Below are positions 25,378 to 33,264 of a DNA stretch of 64,000 nucleotides, one piece after another (the stretch's first letter is position 1; every line of letters starts with the position of its first letter). The position numbers and the translations under genes are program-made. This stretch comes from JACDAN01 sp035535195 (lineage in GTDB: Bacteria; Actinomycetota; Thermoleophilia; Gaiellales; Gaiellaceae). The notes under the pieces are model-generated. The model made no database searches, was not told the origin of the DNA, and saw only the letters and a list, made by a program, of their open reading frames with translations. The stretch is taken from the NCBI GenBank assembly GCA_035535195.1, contig DATLQK010000075.1:1-64000 (forward strand), read 5' to 3'.

Positions 25378-25802
25378 GCGCGGTCCTGGCGCAGAGGGCG
25401 CTGCTTCTCGCCGGCGCGACCCTCGTCGCCGCCGTGGCGGCCCTTGCGATCTCCCACCAGCTCTCCACGGCATCGAGCGCGAACGAGCTTCCGGCCTCCG
25501 TGCCCGCGCCGGGCGGCGGCTGGTACCAGGCGCTCGCGGGACCGGAGGCGCCGCGGGCCTACGGGCGCCCGACGGCGTGCGGCAACGTCCTGGAGCGCTC
25601 GACGCTCGGCGTCTCCCATCCCGTGCTCGTCTGCGGCGCGAAGATCTACGTCGGTCACGGGAACACCGAGATGCTGACGCAGGTCGTCGCGCGCGGACCG
25701 GGGACCTCGGCCGTCCAGTTCGGCCTGACCGAGGCTCTCGCACGTGCGCTGGACGTGCGCGGTCGCACGACCATTCGCTGGCGCTTCGCGCAGCCGAGGT
25801 AG
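25374..25802 (+). CDS. Membrane-anchored RlpA-like double-psi beta-barrel protein (142 aa)
   Basis: GTG 25374 overlaps the upstream stop as GTGA. An uncleaved-type signal anchor (residues 8-28, LLLAGATLVAAVAALAIS) is followed by a domain with TACGNVLERSTLGVSHPVL and CGAKIYV, the signature of RlpA/expansin-like double-psi beta-barrels. Two cysteines are placed to form a disulphide. RlpA proteins act on denuded peptidoglycan at septa. The catalytic Asp is not obvious here, so the domain may only bind glycan. It closes the coiled-coil/envelope gene set. Confidence 0.65.
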   Translation: MSAVLAQRALLLAGATLVAAVAALAISHQLSTASSANELPASVPAPGGGWYQALAGPEAPRAYGRPTACGNVLERSTLGVSHPVLVCGAKIYVGHGNTEMLTQVVARGPGTSAVQFGLTEALARALDVRGRTTIRWRFAQPR

Positions 25803-25813
25803 GCGATCGCGAC

Positions 25814-25819
25814 TACAGT
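25814..25819 (+). promoter_or_regulatory. -10 element (TACAGT) of the candidate ncRNA
   Basis: TACAGT is 6 bases before 25826, exactly where the outer helix of the predicted RNA begins, matching the spacing of protein-gene promoters in the window. Confidence 0.5.
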
Positions 25820-25825
25820 GCGACG

Positions 25826-25978
25826 GCTCGACCCTGTGCGTGGCGGCGCGCAATAACGTGAACCAATACACACGCGAAGGGAGTTCGAGTCCGGCCCGGG
25901 CCTCAGAACCCGGAACGGCTTGGCACCCACCTGGCTAGTCCAGGTTCGCAGAGCGCGTCTACATCGGCAGGGTGGAGC
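25826..25978 (+). ncRNA. Structured noncoding RNA candidate (about 153 nt), possibly 6S-like
   Basis: The 5' strand GCTCGACCCTGT (25826-25837) pairs with the 3' strand GCAGGGTGGAGC (25967-25978) across 12 positions with one G-G mismatch and one wobble, closing the whole segment. Inside lie GCGTG/CACGC (25838-25842 with 25871-25875), CCGGG/CCCGG (25896-25900 with 25909-25913) and ACCTGG/CCAGGT (25929-25934 with 25940-25945, loop CTAGT). A -10 precedes the first base and an intrinsic terminator follows the last. No good ORF spans it. From memory, 6S RNA (bsrA) of Bacillus lies beside aspS in a region that also holds mnmA and alaS, so 6S is one candidate, but the canonical single-bubble fold is not evident. 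Confidence 0.6.
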
Positions 25979-25987
25979 AATTTTCCG

Positions 25988-26010
25988 AAAAGCCCGCTCA
26001 GGCGGCTTTT
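25988..26010 (+). terminator. Rho-independent terminator after the ncRNA
   Basis: AAAAGCC (25988-25994) pairs with GGCTTTT (26004-26010), followed by CCTTT. It starts 9 bases after the ncRNA outer helix and ends before the mnmA -10 (26020-26025). Confidence 0.75.
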
Positions 26011-26032
26011 CCTTTGGGCTACCGTGGTCCGC

Positions 26033-27292
26033 ATGATCGAGGTGGTCGGAGACTCCTCGCGCGGGGGTGAATGGCGGCTCGTCCGCGTCGCCGTGGACGC
26101 GGATCGCATCGTCAGCGCGGACGCCGACGGGCTCGACCGGCCGCTCGAGGGACTGACGCTGCTCGAAGCGGCCGCCGTCGGCGGGGAGGAGTTGGCGGTG
26201 GACGCGCTCGCGAACGCCCTGGGGCCGATCTTCCGCGCCGCGGCCGATCCGGAGCGGGTCGCCGTGGCGATGAGCGGAGGCGTCGACAGCGCCGTCGCTC
26301 TCCTGGGCGCGGGGCCGAAGGCGGTCGGGGTGACGCTTAGGCTCTGGATCGACCCCGAGGGGCCGGACACGGATCGCGCCTGCTGCTCGCCGGAAGCGGT
26401 AATCGCGGCGCGGCGGACCTGCCACGACCTGGGGGTGCCGCACGTCACGATCGATGCGCGGGAAGACTTCCTGCGCGCGATTGTGGAGCCGTTCGTCCGG
26501 GGCTACGAGCGTGGTGAGACGCCGAACCCGTGCACCAGCTGCAACGGGTTCTTCCGGTTCGGCCGGCTGCTCCGGTTCGCCAAGGAGGCGGGGGCCGGCC
26601 GCCTCGTCACCGGCCACTACGCGCGGATCGTCGAGCACCGCGGCCGGCTGCTGCTCGCCAAGGCGGCCGACCCGGCGAAGGACCAGTCCTACATGCTCGC
26701 GCGGCTCGACCCGCGCGTGCTCGACCGCATCGGCTTCCCGCTCGGCGGCCAGACCAAGGCGGAGACGCGGGACAAGGCCCGGCGCGCCGGCCTGGCGGTT
26801 GCCTCGCGCGGCGAGAGCCAGGAGGCGTGCTTCCTCGGTGGCGACGACTACCGGGCGTTCCTCGAGCGGCGGGGCCTCGACGCGCGTCCCGGTCCGGTCG
26901 TGGACGAGCGAGGCACCGTTCTGGGGACGCACTCGGGGTTCTGGGGCTTCACGCCCGGCCAGCGCAAGGGCCTCGGCGTCGCCACCGGCGCAAAGCTCTA
27001 CGCGATCGGCACGGTTCCGCAGCGGAACGCGGTCGTCGTCGGGCCGCGGGACTCGCTCGCGCGGCATTCGGTGAGCGCCTCGGGGCGGCTCTTCGCCGAT
27101 GTTTCCCGGGCCGACGTCAAGCTCCGGTACCGCTCGCCTGCCGCGCCGGGACGGGTCGAGCGGATGTCCAGAGGCTTTCGGGTGACGCTCGACGAGGCCG
27201 CCTACGGCGTGGCCCCGGGCCAGGCGGCCGTGCTGTACGACGGCGACGTCGTGGTGGGAGCGGGTCGAGTGACTTCCGCCCGCATCGGCTAG
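26033..27292 (+). CDS. mnmA: tRNA-uridine 2-sulfurtransferase with N-terminal extension (419 aa)
   Basis: This enzyme thiolates U34 of tRNA-Glu/Gln/Lys. PP-loop SGGVDS lies at residues 81-86. The catalytic Cys170 sits in NPCTSCN, and the second conserved Cys266 in GESQEACFLGGDDY. An extra Cys167 makes a CxxC, and Cys117/118 plus Cys130 lie in the preceding loop. Residues 1-70 are an added domain (MIEVVGDSSRGGEWRLVRVA, then GLTLLEAAAVGGEELAVDAL) with an IscU-like rhythm but no cysteine. ATG 26033 is preceded by TACCGT (26020-26025) with a 7-base gap, so ATG 26024 is less likely. Here it is transcribed just after the ncRNA terminator. Confidence 0.93.
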   Translation: MIEVVGDSSRGGEWRLVRVAVDADRIVSADADGLDRPLEGLTLLEAAAVGGEELAVDALANALGPIFRAAADPERVAVAMSGGVDSAVALLGAGPKAVGVTLRLWIDPEGPDTDRACCSPEAVIAARRTCHDLGVPHVTIDAREDFLRAIVEPFVRGYERGETPNPCTSCNGFFRFGRLLRFAKEAGAGRLVTGHYARIVEHRGRLLLAKAADPAKDQSYMLARLDPRVLDRIGFPLGGQTKAETRDKARRAGLAVASRGESQEACFLGGDDYRAFLERRGLDARPGPVVDERGTVLGTHSGFWGFTPGQRKGLGVATGAKLYAIGTVPQRNAVVVGPRDSLARHSVSASGRLFADVSRADVKLRYRSPAAPGRVERMSRGFRVTLDEAAYGVAPGQAAVLYDGDVVVGAGRVTSARIG

Positions 27293-27295
27293 CGT
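27290..27295 (+). promoter_or_regulatory. Candidate -10 (TAGCGT) for the anti-sigma/sigma unit
   Basis: TAGCGT overlaps the mnmA stop and predicts a start near 27302, leaving a short leader that contains AAGGGGGA (27311-27318) before ATG 27326. Confidence 0.4.
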
Positions 27296-27325
27296 CTTCC
27301 GGCCGTTCTGAAGGGGGAACCTGTA

Positions 27326-27703
27326 ATGACCGATCAGATCACACTCACGATGCCGCGCGAGCGGCCGTACTTCGGCGTCGCGCGCCTCGTGCTCAGTGGG
27401 CTCGCCGCGCGCCTCGACGTGACGGTCGAGAGCCTCGACGAGCTCGAGCTGGCGCTCGACGGGCTGCTCGAGCGCCGCGACGGAGCAAAGGAGATCACGG
27501 TCACCCTGGAGGCCGACGGCGACGTGTTGCACGCGAAGGTCGGCCCCTTCAGCGACGAGACGATCCGCAGCGAGCTGGAAGGGGACCTCGGAGAGTCGAT
27601 GAGCCTGCGGCGGCTGCTCAACGCGGTCGTCGACCGGTACGAGGTCTCAGAGGGCGACGGCGAGATCTGGGTCGAGCTGCGGAAGCGATTCGAGCGGGCC
27701 TGA
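27326..27703 (+). CDS. Probable RsbW-type anti-sigma regulatory protein (125 aa)
   Basis: The sequence RPYFGVARLVLSGLAARLDVTVESLDELELALDG follows the start of RsbW/SpoIIAB-like ATPase domains, where an Asn/Asp-bearing helix comes next. Residues 55-90 read ITVTLEADGDVLHAKVGPF, and the C terminus is RLLNAVVDRYEVSEGDGEIW. The GHKL G1/G2 glycine boxes are weak, so nucleotide binding or kinase activity is uncertain. Its stop overlaps the sigma-factor ATG by one base (TGATG), the classic anti-sigma/sigma layout. A good Shine-Dalgarno precedes it. Confidence 0.75.
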   Translation: MTDQITLTMPRERPYFGVARLVLSGLAARLDVTVESLDELELALDGLLERRDGAKEITVTLEADGDVLHAKVGPFSDETIRSELEGDLGESMSLRRLLNAVVDRYEVSEGDGEIWVELRKRFERA

Positions 27704-28452
27704 TGGCGAGCGACGACAAGATTCTCCTCCGGCGGTACCACGAGGACGGCGATCTCGCCGCCCGCGAGGAGCTGATCGAGCGGTACATGTCGCTCGTCCG
27801 CTCGCTGGCGCGGCGGTACTCGTACCGCGGCGAGCAGCTCGACGATCTGATCCAGATCGGCGCGATCGGGCTGATCAAGGCGATCGACCGCTTCGATCTC
27901 TCCCGGAACGTCGAGCTCACGACCTACGCGACCCCGAACATCATCGGCGAGATCAAGCGGCACTTCCGCGACAAGGGCTGGTCGGTGCGAGTTCCGCGTG
28001 GGCTGCAAGAGCTGAACGTCCAGATCTCCAAGCTGATCGAGCAGCTGACCGTCCAGCTGAGTCGTTCGCCGACGATCGCCGAGCTCGCGGAAGCGGCCGG
28101 CGTCGAGGAGGAGGCGGTGCTCGAGGCGCTCGAGAGCGGCCGGGCCTACAGCTCCGTCTCGCTGTCGCCGGGCGCGAACTCCGACGAGGACGGCGAGCTC
28201 GATCCGCTCGAGTCGCTCGGTGCGGAGGACTTCGAGTACGAGCTCTCGGAGGACCGAGCCGTGCTCGCGCCGGGGTTCAAGGTGCTCGACCAGCGTGAGC
28301 GCCGAATTCTCCACCTGCGGTTCTTCAGCGGTCTCACCCAGTCGCAGATCGCCGAGCAGATCGGGATCTCGCAAATGCACGTCTCCCGGCTGATCAGGCG
28401 ATCACTGGAGAAGATCAGGGAAGAGATCGCCGAAGAGTCCGAAGTAGCGTAG
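27703..28452 (+). CDS. RNA polymerase sigma factor, SigB/SigF/SigG group (249 aa)
   Basis: Region 2: YMSLVRSLARRYSYRGEQLDDLIQIGAIGLIKAIDRFD, ending in TYATPNIIGEIKRHFRDKGW, the -10 recognition segment of this group. Region 3 reads VPRGLQELNVQISKL. Region 4 reads FFSGLTQSQIAEQIGISQMHVSRLIRRSL, the helix-turn-helix for the -35. These are the hallmarks of general-stress/sporulation group 3 sigma factors. ATG 27703 overlaps the upstream stop by one base, so activity is probably set by release from the coupled regulator. Confidence 0.93.
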   Translation: MASDDKILLRRYHEDGDLAAREELIERYMSLVRSLARRYSYRGEQLDDLIQIGAIGLIKAIDRFDLSRNVELTTYATPNIIGEIKRHFRDKGWSVRVPRGLQELNVQISKLIEQLTVQLSRSPTIAELAEAAGVEEEAVLEALESGRAYSSVSLSPGANSDEDGELDPLESLGAEDFEYELSEDRAVLAPGFKVLDQRERRILHLRFFSGLTQSQIAEQIGISQMHVSRLIRRSLEKIREEIAEESEVA

Positions 28453-28457
28453 GACTC

Positions 28458-29303
28458 GTGCACGTTCGGGAATGGGGCTCGCCGCAGGGGCGGCCGCTCG
28501 TCTTCTGGCACGCGCTCGGGGCGCTGACCTCGGGTGCGTACCTGACCGAGGTCGCGCCGGCGCTGACCGGGGCGGGCCTGTGGCTGATCGCCCCGGACGC
28601 ACCCGGGTTCGGTGAATCGCCTCGGCTGCCGCCGGAGGCGTACCGGACGGACGCCGTCGTCGGGCTCGTCAAAGAGGTGCTCGACGAGCGCCGGATCGAC
28701 CGCGCCGTCCTGATGGGGCACTCGTGGGGCGGGACGATCATGACGGCGTTCGCCGCGGCCCACCCGGAGCGCGTGGAGGGGCTCGTCCTGATCGACTCCG
28801 GCCACGCGGACTACCAGGATCAGCCGTCGTTTCCGCACGGCAAGTCGTTCGAGGACCTCGTCACGGAGTACTCGCAGCCGGAGCGCGGCGTGCGGACGAC
28901 GGAGGAGGACTTCGACCGGGAGGTGGAGGCGGAGGTGCGGCGCGGGCCGACGCCGGAGCTGCTCGAGGCCTTCCGGGCCGGGCTGCGGGAAGAGGACGGG
29001 AAGCTGGTCGGCATCCCGACGCCGGAGGTCCGCGCGTCGGCGATGACCGGGCTGATGGACACCCGGGTGACCGCGAGCTGGCCGGCGATCGCCGAGGCCG
29101 GGATTCCGATCCTGCTCCTGCTGGCGACGGAGCCGGCGGAGACACGCGAGCAGAACGAGGCGGCGGCCGCGGCGTTCGGGCAGCGCTTCCCGGAGGCAGA
29201 GATTCGATTCTTCGACGGCGCTGGCCACGACCTGTTCGCGGACGCGGGCCCGGCGCTCGGCCGGATTGTGGCCGAGTGGGCCGGACGGCTTCCTCCCCGG
29301 TAG
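28458..29303 (+). CDS. Alpha/beta hydrolase (281 aa)
   Basis: The nucleophile elbow MGHSWGGT (Ser about 95) and late GAGHDLFADAG (catalytic His) define the fold, with an acid expected near ILLLLATEPAET. The opening HVREWGSPQGRPLVFWHALG carries the oxyanion-hole region, where the usual HG is replaced by HA. GTG 28458 has TAGCGT (28445-28450) 7 bases upstream, overlapping the sigma-gene end. So it can be transcribed separately although it is only 5 bases downstream. Substrate unknown. Confidence 0.85.
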   Translation: MHVREWGSPQGRPLVFWHALGALTSGAYLTEVAPALTGAGLWLIAPDAPGFGESPRLPPEAYRTDAVVGLVKEVLDERRIDRAVLMGHSWGGTIMTAFAAAHPERVEGLVLIDSGHADYQDQPSFPHGKSFEDLVTEYSQPERGVRTTEEDFDREVEAEVRRGPTPELLEAFRAGLREEDGKLVGIPTPEVRASAMTGLMDTRVTASWPAIAEAGIPILLLLATEPAETREQNEAAAAAFGQRFPEAEIRFFDGAGHDLFADAGPALGRIVAEWAGRLPPR

Positions 29304-29449
29304 GCGTGGCCCGAACCGCGGTGACCCGGGCGGGCACGCCGGGTAGGTAGCCCAACCTCCTCCCCAAGGCGATCGTAACCGTGTGCGGCGCGCCGCTCTG
29401 CGTCGGAATCGCGCCGGAAGCCGCACGCTGGCGCGACCACGCCGCCGCC

Positions 29450-29455
29450 TAGAAT
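29450..29455 (+). promoter_or_regulatory. -10 element (TAGAAT) driving the alaS-aro operon
   Basis: TAGAAT ends 7 bases before the alaS ATG at 29463. It is the only motif of this kind before the eight-gene run to 37747. Confidence 0.55.
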
Positions 29456-29462
29456 CGCCCCC

Positions 29463-31973
29463 ATGCGCACCACGCCCGAAATCCGCGAGGGCTACCTCCG
29501 GTACTTCGAGTCGAGGGGCCATCTCCGGCTGCCGTCGGCTCCGCTGAGCCCGCCGGCCGAGGACACCTCGACGCTCCTGATCAGCGCCGGGATGCAGCCG
29601 CTCAAGCCGTACTTCCTCGGCCAGAAGGAGCCACCCGCGACGCTGCTCACGACCTACCAGAAGTGCTTCCGCGCCACAGACATCGAGGAGGTCGGCCTCG
29701 ACGGCTACCACCTCAGCTTCTTCGAGATGCTCGGGAACTTCTCGATCGGCGAGTACTTCAAGGAGGGCGCGGTCGAGCTCGCCTGGGAGCTCCTCTTCGA
29801 GCACTTGAAGCTCGACCCGGAGAAGCTCTGGGTGAGCGTCTTCGCCGGCGACCCCGAGCTGGGTCTCGGCGAGGACGAGGTCGCCATCGCCGCCTGGGAG
29901 CAGGTCGGCCAGCCGCGCGAGCGGATCGTCGGGCTTCCGCGCTCGGAGAACTTCTGGCAGGCGGGCGAGACGGGGCCGTGCGGGCCTTGCTCCGAGATGT
30001 ACTACGACCGCGGTCCCGAGCTCTCGTGCGGCCGCCCGACCTGCGCGCCCGGCTGCTCCTGCGAGCGCTACCTCGAGTTCTGGAACCTCGTGTTCATGGA
30101 GTTCGACCTCGCCGCGGGCGGGAAGCTGACGCCGCTCCCGAGCCCGGTGATCGACACCGGCCTCGGCCTCGAGCGCACGGCGTCGATCCAGCAGAACGTG
30201 ATCTCGGTCTACGAGACGGACGGTTACCAGGCGATCATGGACTGGATCGAGTCCGAGAGCGGCGTCGCCTGGACGAGCTCCGAGAAGGCAACGAAGGCCC
30301 ATCGGATCATCGCCGACCACGGCCGCGGCATGACCTTCCTCGTCGCTGACGGGGTCACGCCCTCGAACGAGGGCCGCGGGTACGTGCTGCGCCGGGTGAT
30401 CCGCCGCGCTGTCCAGCAGGCGCGCGGGATCGGCCTCTCGGATCTGTGGCGGATCTCCGACGTCGTGACCGAGCAGATGGCCTACTGGTATCCGGAGCTC
30501 GAGGGGAACCGAGACCGCATCCGCGAGGTGCTGAAGGCCGAGGAGGAGCGGTTCTCGCAGACGCTCGAGCGCGGCCTGGGCCTGTTCGGCGAGATCGCGA
30601 CCGGCGACCGGATCTCCGGCGAGGACGCGTTTCGGCTTCACGACACCTACGGCTTCCCGCTCGAGCTGACGCGGGAGCTCGCGCACGAGCGAGGCCTCGC
30701 GATCGACGAGGAGGAGTTCACCCGGCTGATGGCCGAGCAGCAGGCCCGCTCGCGGACTAGGCCGGCCGAGGAAGTCGCGATCGCCGCCGGCAGCGTGCCG
30801 CCGACCGAGTTCGTCGGCTACGAGACGACCGAGGCGCTCACGGCGATCACGGCCTACAAGGACCTCGGCGATGGAACCTTCCAGGCGAAGCTCGAGCGCT
30901 CGCCCTTCTACCCGGAGGGCGGCGGGCAGGTCACCGACCACGGCTACATCGAGCACGACGAGGGCGGCGCGCGGGCCGAGCTCATCCGCGCGACGCGCGT
31001 CGGCGACGACCAGGTCCTGACGTTCCACGGGGAGGGCTTCGCCGACGGTGACCGCGTACGCGCCGTCGTCCCGTGGTCGACCCGGTTCCCGACGATGGCG
31101 AACCACACGGCGACGCACCTGTTGCACCAGGCGCTTCGCGACGCGCTTGGCGAACACGTTCGCCAGGCGGGCTCCGCCGTGCGGCTGGACAAGCTCCGGT
31201 TCGACTTCACGCACGAGCAGGCACTGAGCGCGCAGGAGCGGGAGCAGGTGGAGCGCGCCGTGAACGAGAAGGTCTTCCAGAACCTCCCGGTGCGAACGTT
31301 CGTGACGCCGATCGAGGAGGCCCGGCAGCTCGGCGCGATGATGCTCTTCGGCGAGAAGTACGGCGACGAGGTCCGGGTGGTCGAGATCGACGGGTACTCG
31401 CGCGAGCTCTGCGGCGGCACCCACGTGAGGTCGACGGCCGAGATCGGGCCGTTCGTGATCCTCTCCGAGGGCTCCGTCGGCTCGGGCGCGCGCCGGATCG
31501 AGGCCGTGACGGCCGGGGAGGCTTGGGCCCTCCTCCGCGCGCGGGCCGAGGAGGCCGACGAGCTTCGGGCGCAGGTGCAGGAGCTGAAGAAGGCCGGGCC
31601 GAAGCAGCAGCCGGCCCGGGAGGCCGAGGTCGACGTGCGGGACGAGTCCGGCGGGATCGTCGTCGCGCAGACGGAGGGCCTGAGGGGGTCGAACCTGAAG
31701 GACCTCTCCGACCGGCTGCGGCAGTCGAAGCAGGCGCATGCCGTGCTGCTCGGCTCCGTCGACGACGGGCGCGCGTACCTGGTCGTGAACCTCGACAAGG
31801 AGCTCGTGGAGAAGGGGGTCAATGCGGTCGAGGTCGCCCGCAAGGCCGCAGCGAAGATCGGCGGCGGCGGGGGCGGCCGGCCGGATCTCGCCGAGGCCGG
31901 AGGCAAGAATCCGGAGGGGTTGGCCGAAGCCTACGAGGTGGGGAAGAGCGAGATCGCGTCCATCCTCGGGTGA
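29463..31973 (+). CDS. alaS: Alanyl-tRNA synthetase
   Basis: The class II core opens TPEIREGYLRYFESRGHLRLPSA and continues through LISAGMQPLKPYFLG. The editing domain has NHTATHLLHQALRDALG and CGGTHVRSTAEIG with the zinc Cys/His set. The C-terminal oligomerisation/DHHA1-like part holds GGGGGGRPDLAEAGGK. Its 836 residues are a little shorter than the 870-890 typical. It heads an operon with ruvX and mltG, the order also known from Bacillus (alaS-yrrK-yrrL). GTGA couples it to ruvX. Confidence 0.97.
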   Translation: MRTTPEIREGYLRYFESRGHLRLPSAPLSPPAEDTSTLLISAGMQPLKPYFLGQKEPPATLLTTYQKCFRATDIEEVGLDGYHLSFFEMLGNFSIGEYFKEGAVELAWELLFEHLKLDPEKLWVSVFAGDPELGLGEDEVAIAAWEQVGQPRERIVGLPRSENFWQAGETGPCGPCSEMYYDRGPELSCGRPTCAPGCSCERYLEFWNLVFMEFDLAAGGKLTPLPSPVIDTGLGLERTASIQQNVISVYETDGYQAIMDWIESESGVAWTSSEKATKAHRIIADHGRGMTFLVADGVTPSNEGRGYVLRRVIRRAVQQARGIGLSDLWRISDVVTEQMAYWYPELEGNRDRIREVLKAEEERFSQTLERGLGLFGEIATGDRISGEDAFRLHDTYGFPLELTRELAHERGLAIDEEEFTRLMAEQQARSRTRPAEEVAIAAGSVPPTEFVGYETTEALTAITAYKDLGDGTFQAKLERSPFYPEGGGQVTDHGYIEHDEGGARAELIRATRVGDDQVLTFHGEGFADGDRVRAVVPWSTRFPTMANHTATHLLHQALRDALGEHVRQAGSAVRLDKLRFDFTHEQALSAQEREQVERAVNEKVFQNLPVRTFVTPIEEARQLGAMMLFGEKYGDEVRVVEIDGYSRELCGGTHVRSTAEIGPFVILSEGSVGSGARRIEAVTAGEAWALLRARAEEADELRAQVQELKKAGPKQQPAREAEVDVRDESGGIVVAQTEGLRGSNLKDLSDRLRQSKQAHAVLLGSVDDGRAYLVVNLDKELVEKGVNAVEVARKAAAKIGGGGGGRPDLAEAGGKNPEGLAEAYEVGKSEIASILG

Positions 31974-32356
31974 AGGTCCTGGCGCTCGACTTCGGGTCGG
32001 CCCGCACCGGCGTCGCCGTCTCGGACCCGACCGGCACCCTGGCCCGGCCGCTCGGCACCGTCCGGGGCGCCTCGAGCGACGAGGGCCTGCGCGAGCTGGC
32101 CGACCTCGTCCGGACGGAGGAGGCGGAGCGGGTCGTCGTCGGTTTGCCGCTCACTCTCCGGGGGGAACTGGGGAAGCAGGCTGAAGAGACCGAGCGGTTC
32201 GCGGCGGCCCTCGAAGCTATCCTCGACGTCCCTGTCGAGCGCTTCGACGAACGGTTCACGACGACGCTCGCGGGCCCTGGAGGCAACGACGACGCCCGCG
32301 CCGCCGCTCACCTGCTGACGAGCTACCTGGAATGGTCGAAGAACCGACACGCGTGA
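31970..32356 (+). CDS. ruvX: Putative Holliday junction resolvase, YqgF/RuvX family (128 aa)
   Basis: The RNase H-like fold is marked by LALDFGSARTGVAVSD (first acidic residue), VVVGLPLTLRGELG and FDERFTTTLA (Asp/Glu pair). It ends with the family final helix, AAAHLLTSYLEW. The family cleaves branched nucleic acids or processes the 16S rRNA 5' end. GTG 31970 overlaps the alaS stop. Its C-terminal codons overlap the mltG start region. Confidence 0.93.
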   Translation: MKVLALDFGSARTGVAVSDPTGTLARPLGTVRGASSDEGLRELADLVRTEEAERVVVGLPLTLRGELGKQAEETERFAAALEAILDVPVERFDERFTTTLAGPGGNDDARAAAHLLTSYLEWSKNRHA

Positions 32357-33264
32357 TCCCGCCAGAGCGCCGCTCGCGGCGCCACCGGTCGCGGCCCTCC
32401 CACGCCCGGATCGTGGCGCGGCGCCTGATCGCGTTTGTGTTCGTGCTCGGCCTCGTGCTGCTGCTCGCCGGCGGCGCCTGGGCGCTCCTGGGCGGCAACG
32501 ACGAGCAGGCCGCGCCGCCCCCGCCGGTCGCGCGGCCACCGAAGCCGCTGCGGATCATCTTCCCCGAGGGCTTTACCCGGGGTCAGATGGCCGAGCGGAT
32601 CGGCGCGGTCAACAAGATCGCGCAGGACAAGCGGAACATCACGCCGAGACTCTCGCCGTCGCGGTACCTCGCGCTGACGGACGGCGCGTCGCGGGTCCCC
32701 AGGGAGTTCCGCGGGCAGGGTCGGCCGCCGAATCTCGAGGGCTTCCTCTTTCCGGCGACATACGAGTTCACCAAGCGGACGACGACGCCTCAGCTCGTCA
32801 ACCACCAGCTCGCGACGTTCCGGAAGAACTGGTCGTCGGTGAACATGCGCTACGCGAGGTCGAAGAACCTCACGCCGTACGACGTCCTGATCATCGCCTC
32901 GATGATCGAGAAGGAGGTCGTAGCGCCGGAGGAGCGCCCGCTCGTGTCGGCGGTGATCTACAACCGCCTCCACGCCGGGATGGTGCTCGGGATCGACGCG
33001 ACGCTCCGCTACGGGCTCGACATCCCGCCGACCGAGTCGATCAGGCAGTCGCAGCTCGACTCGGACAACCCGTACAACACGCGCAAGGTCGCCGGCCTGC
33101 CGCCGACGCCGATTGCGAACCCGGGCCTCGCGTCGTTGCAGGCCGCGGCCCACCCGGCGAAGGTCAACTACCTCTTCTTCGTCAGGAAGCCGGACAAGGT
33201 CCATCACTTCTTCACCGCCTCCGACCGCGAGTTCGAGAACTACAAGCAGGCCCACGGCTACTGA
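32353..33264 (+). CDS. mltG: Endolytic murein transglycosylase MltG (YceG family)
   Basis: This membrane-anchored enzyme cleaves nascent glycan strands. One N-terminal helix (LIAFVFVLGLVLLLAGGAWAL) precedes a periplasmic-side LysM-like subdomain and the YceG catalytic domain with IASMIEKEV (catalytic Glu), VIYNRLHAGMVLGIDATLRY and NPYNTRKVAGLPPTPIANPG. GTG 32353 was chosen because GTGA overlaps the ruvX stop as elsewhere in the operon; ATG 32332, seven codons upstream inside ruvX, remains possible. Confidence 0.93.
   Translation: MIPPERRSRRHRSRPSHARIVARRLIAFVFVLGLVLLLAGGAWALLGGNDEQAAPPPPVARPPKPLRIIFPEGFTRGQMAERIGAVNKIAQDKRNITPRLSPSRYLALTDGASRVPREFRGQGRPPNLEGFLFPATYEFTKRTTTPQLVNHQLATFRKNWSSVNMRYARSKNLTPYDVLIIASMIEKEVVAPEERPLVSAVIYNRLHAGMVLGIDATLRYGLDIPPTESIRQSQLDSDNPYNTRKVAGLPPTPIANPGLASLQAAAHPAKVNYLFFVRKPDKVHHFFTASDREFENYKQAHGY

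Noticed and set aside
25881..25895. T-arm-like GTTCGAGTC within the ncRNA, suggesting a tRNA or tmRNA
   Set aside because: The flanking bases do not form a T stem, there is no acceptor stem ending at the right distance, and no tag-peptide reading frame.
29304..29345. Possible T-box leader before alaS (AACCGCGGTGACCC)
   Set aside because: The GGUGGNACCGCG consensus is not met, no specifier or antiterminator stem is visible, and alaS has a leaderless-type -10 downstream of it.
28146..31739. A 1197-codon open frame on the minus strand
   Set aside because: It is antisense to the sigma factor, hydrolase and alaS, which all show full family signatures. Long antisense frames are expected in DNA of this GC content, and its translation is low-complexity Arg/Leu/Pro.
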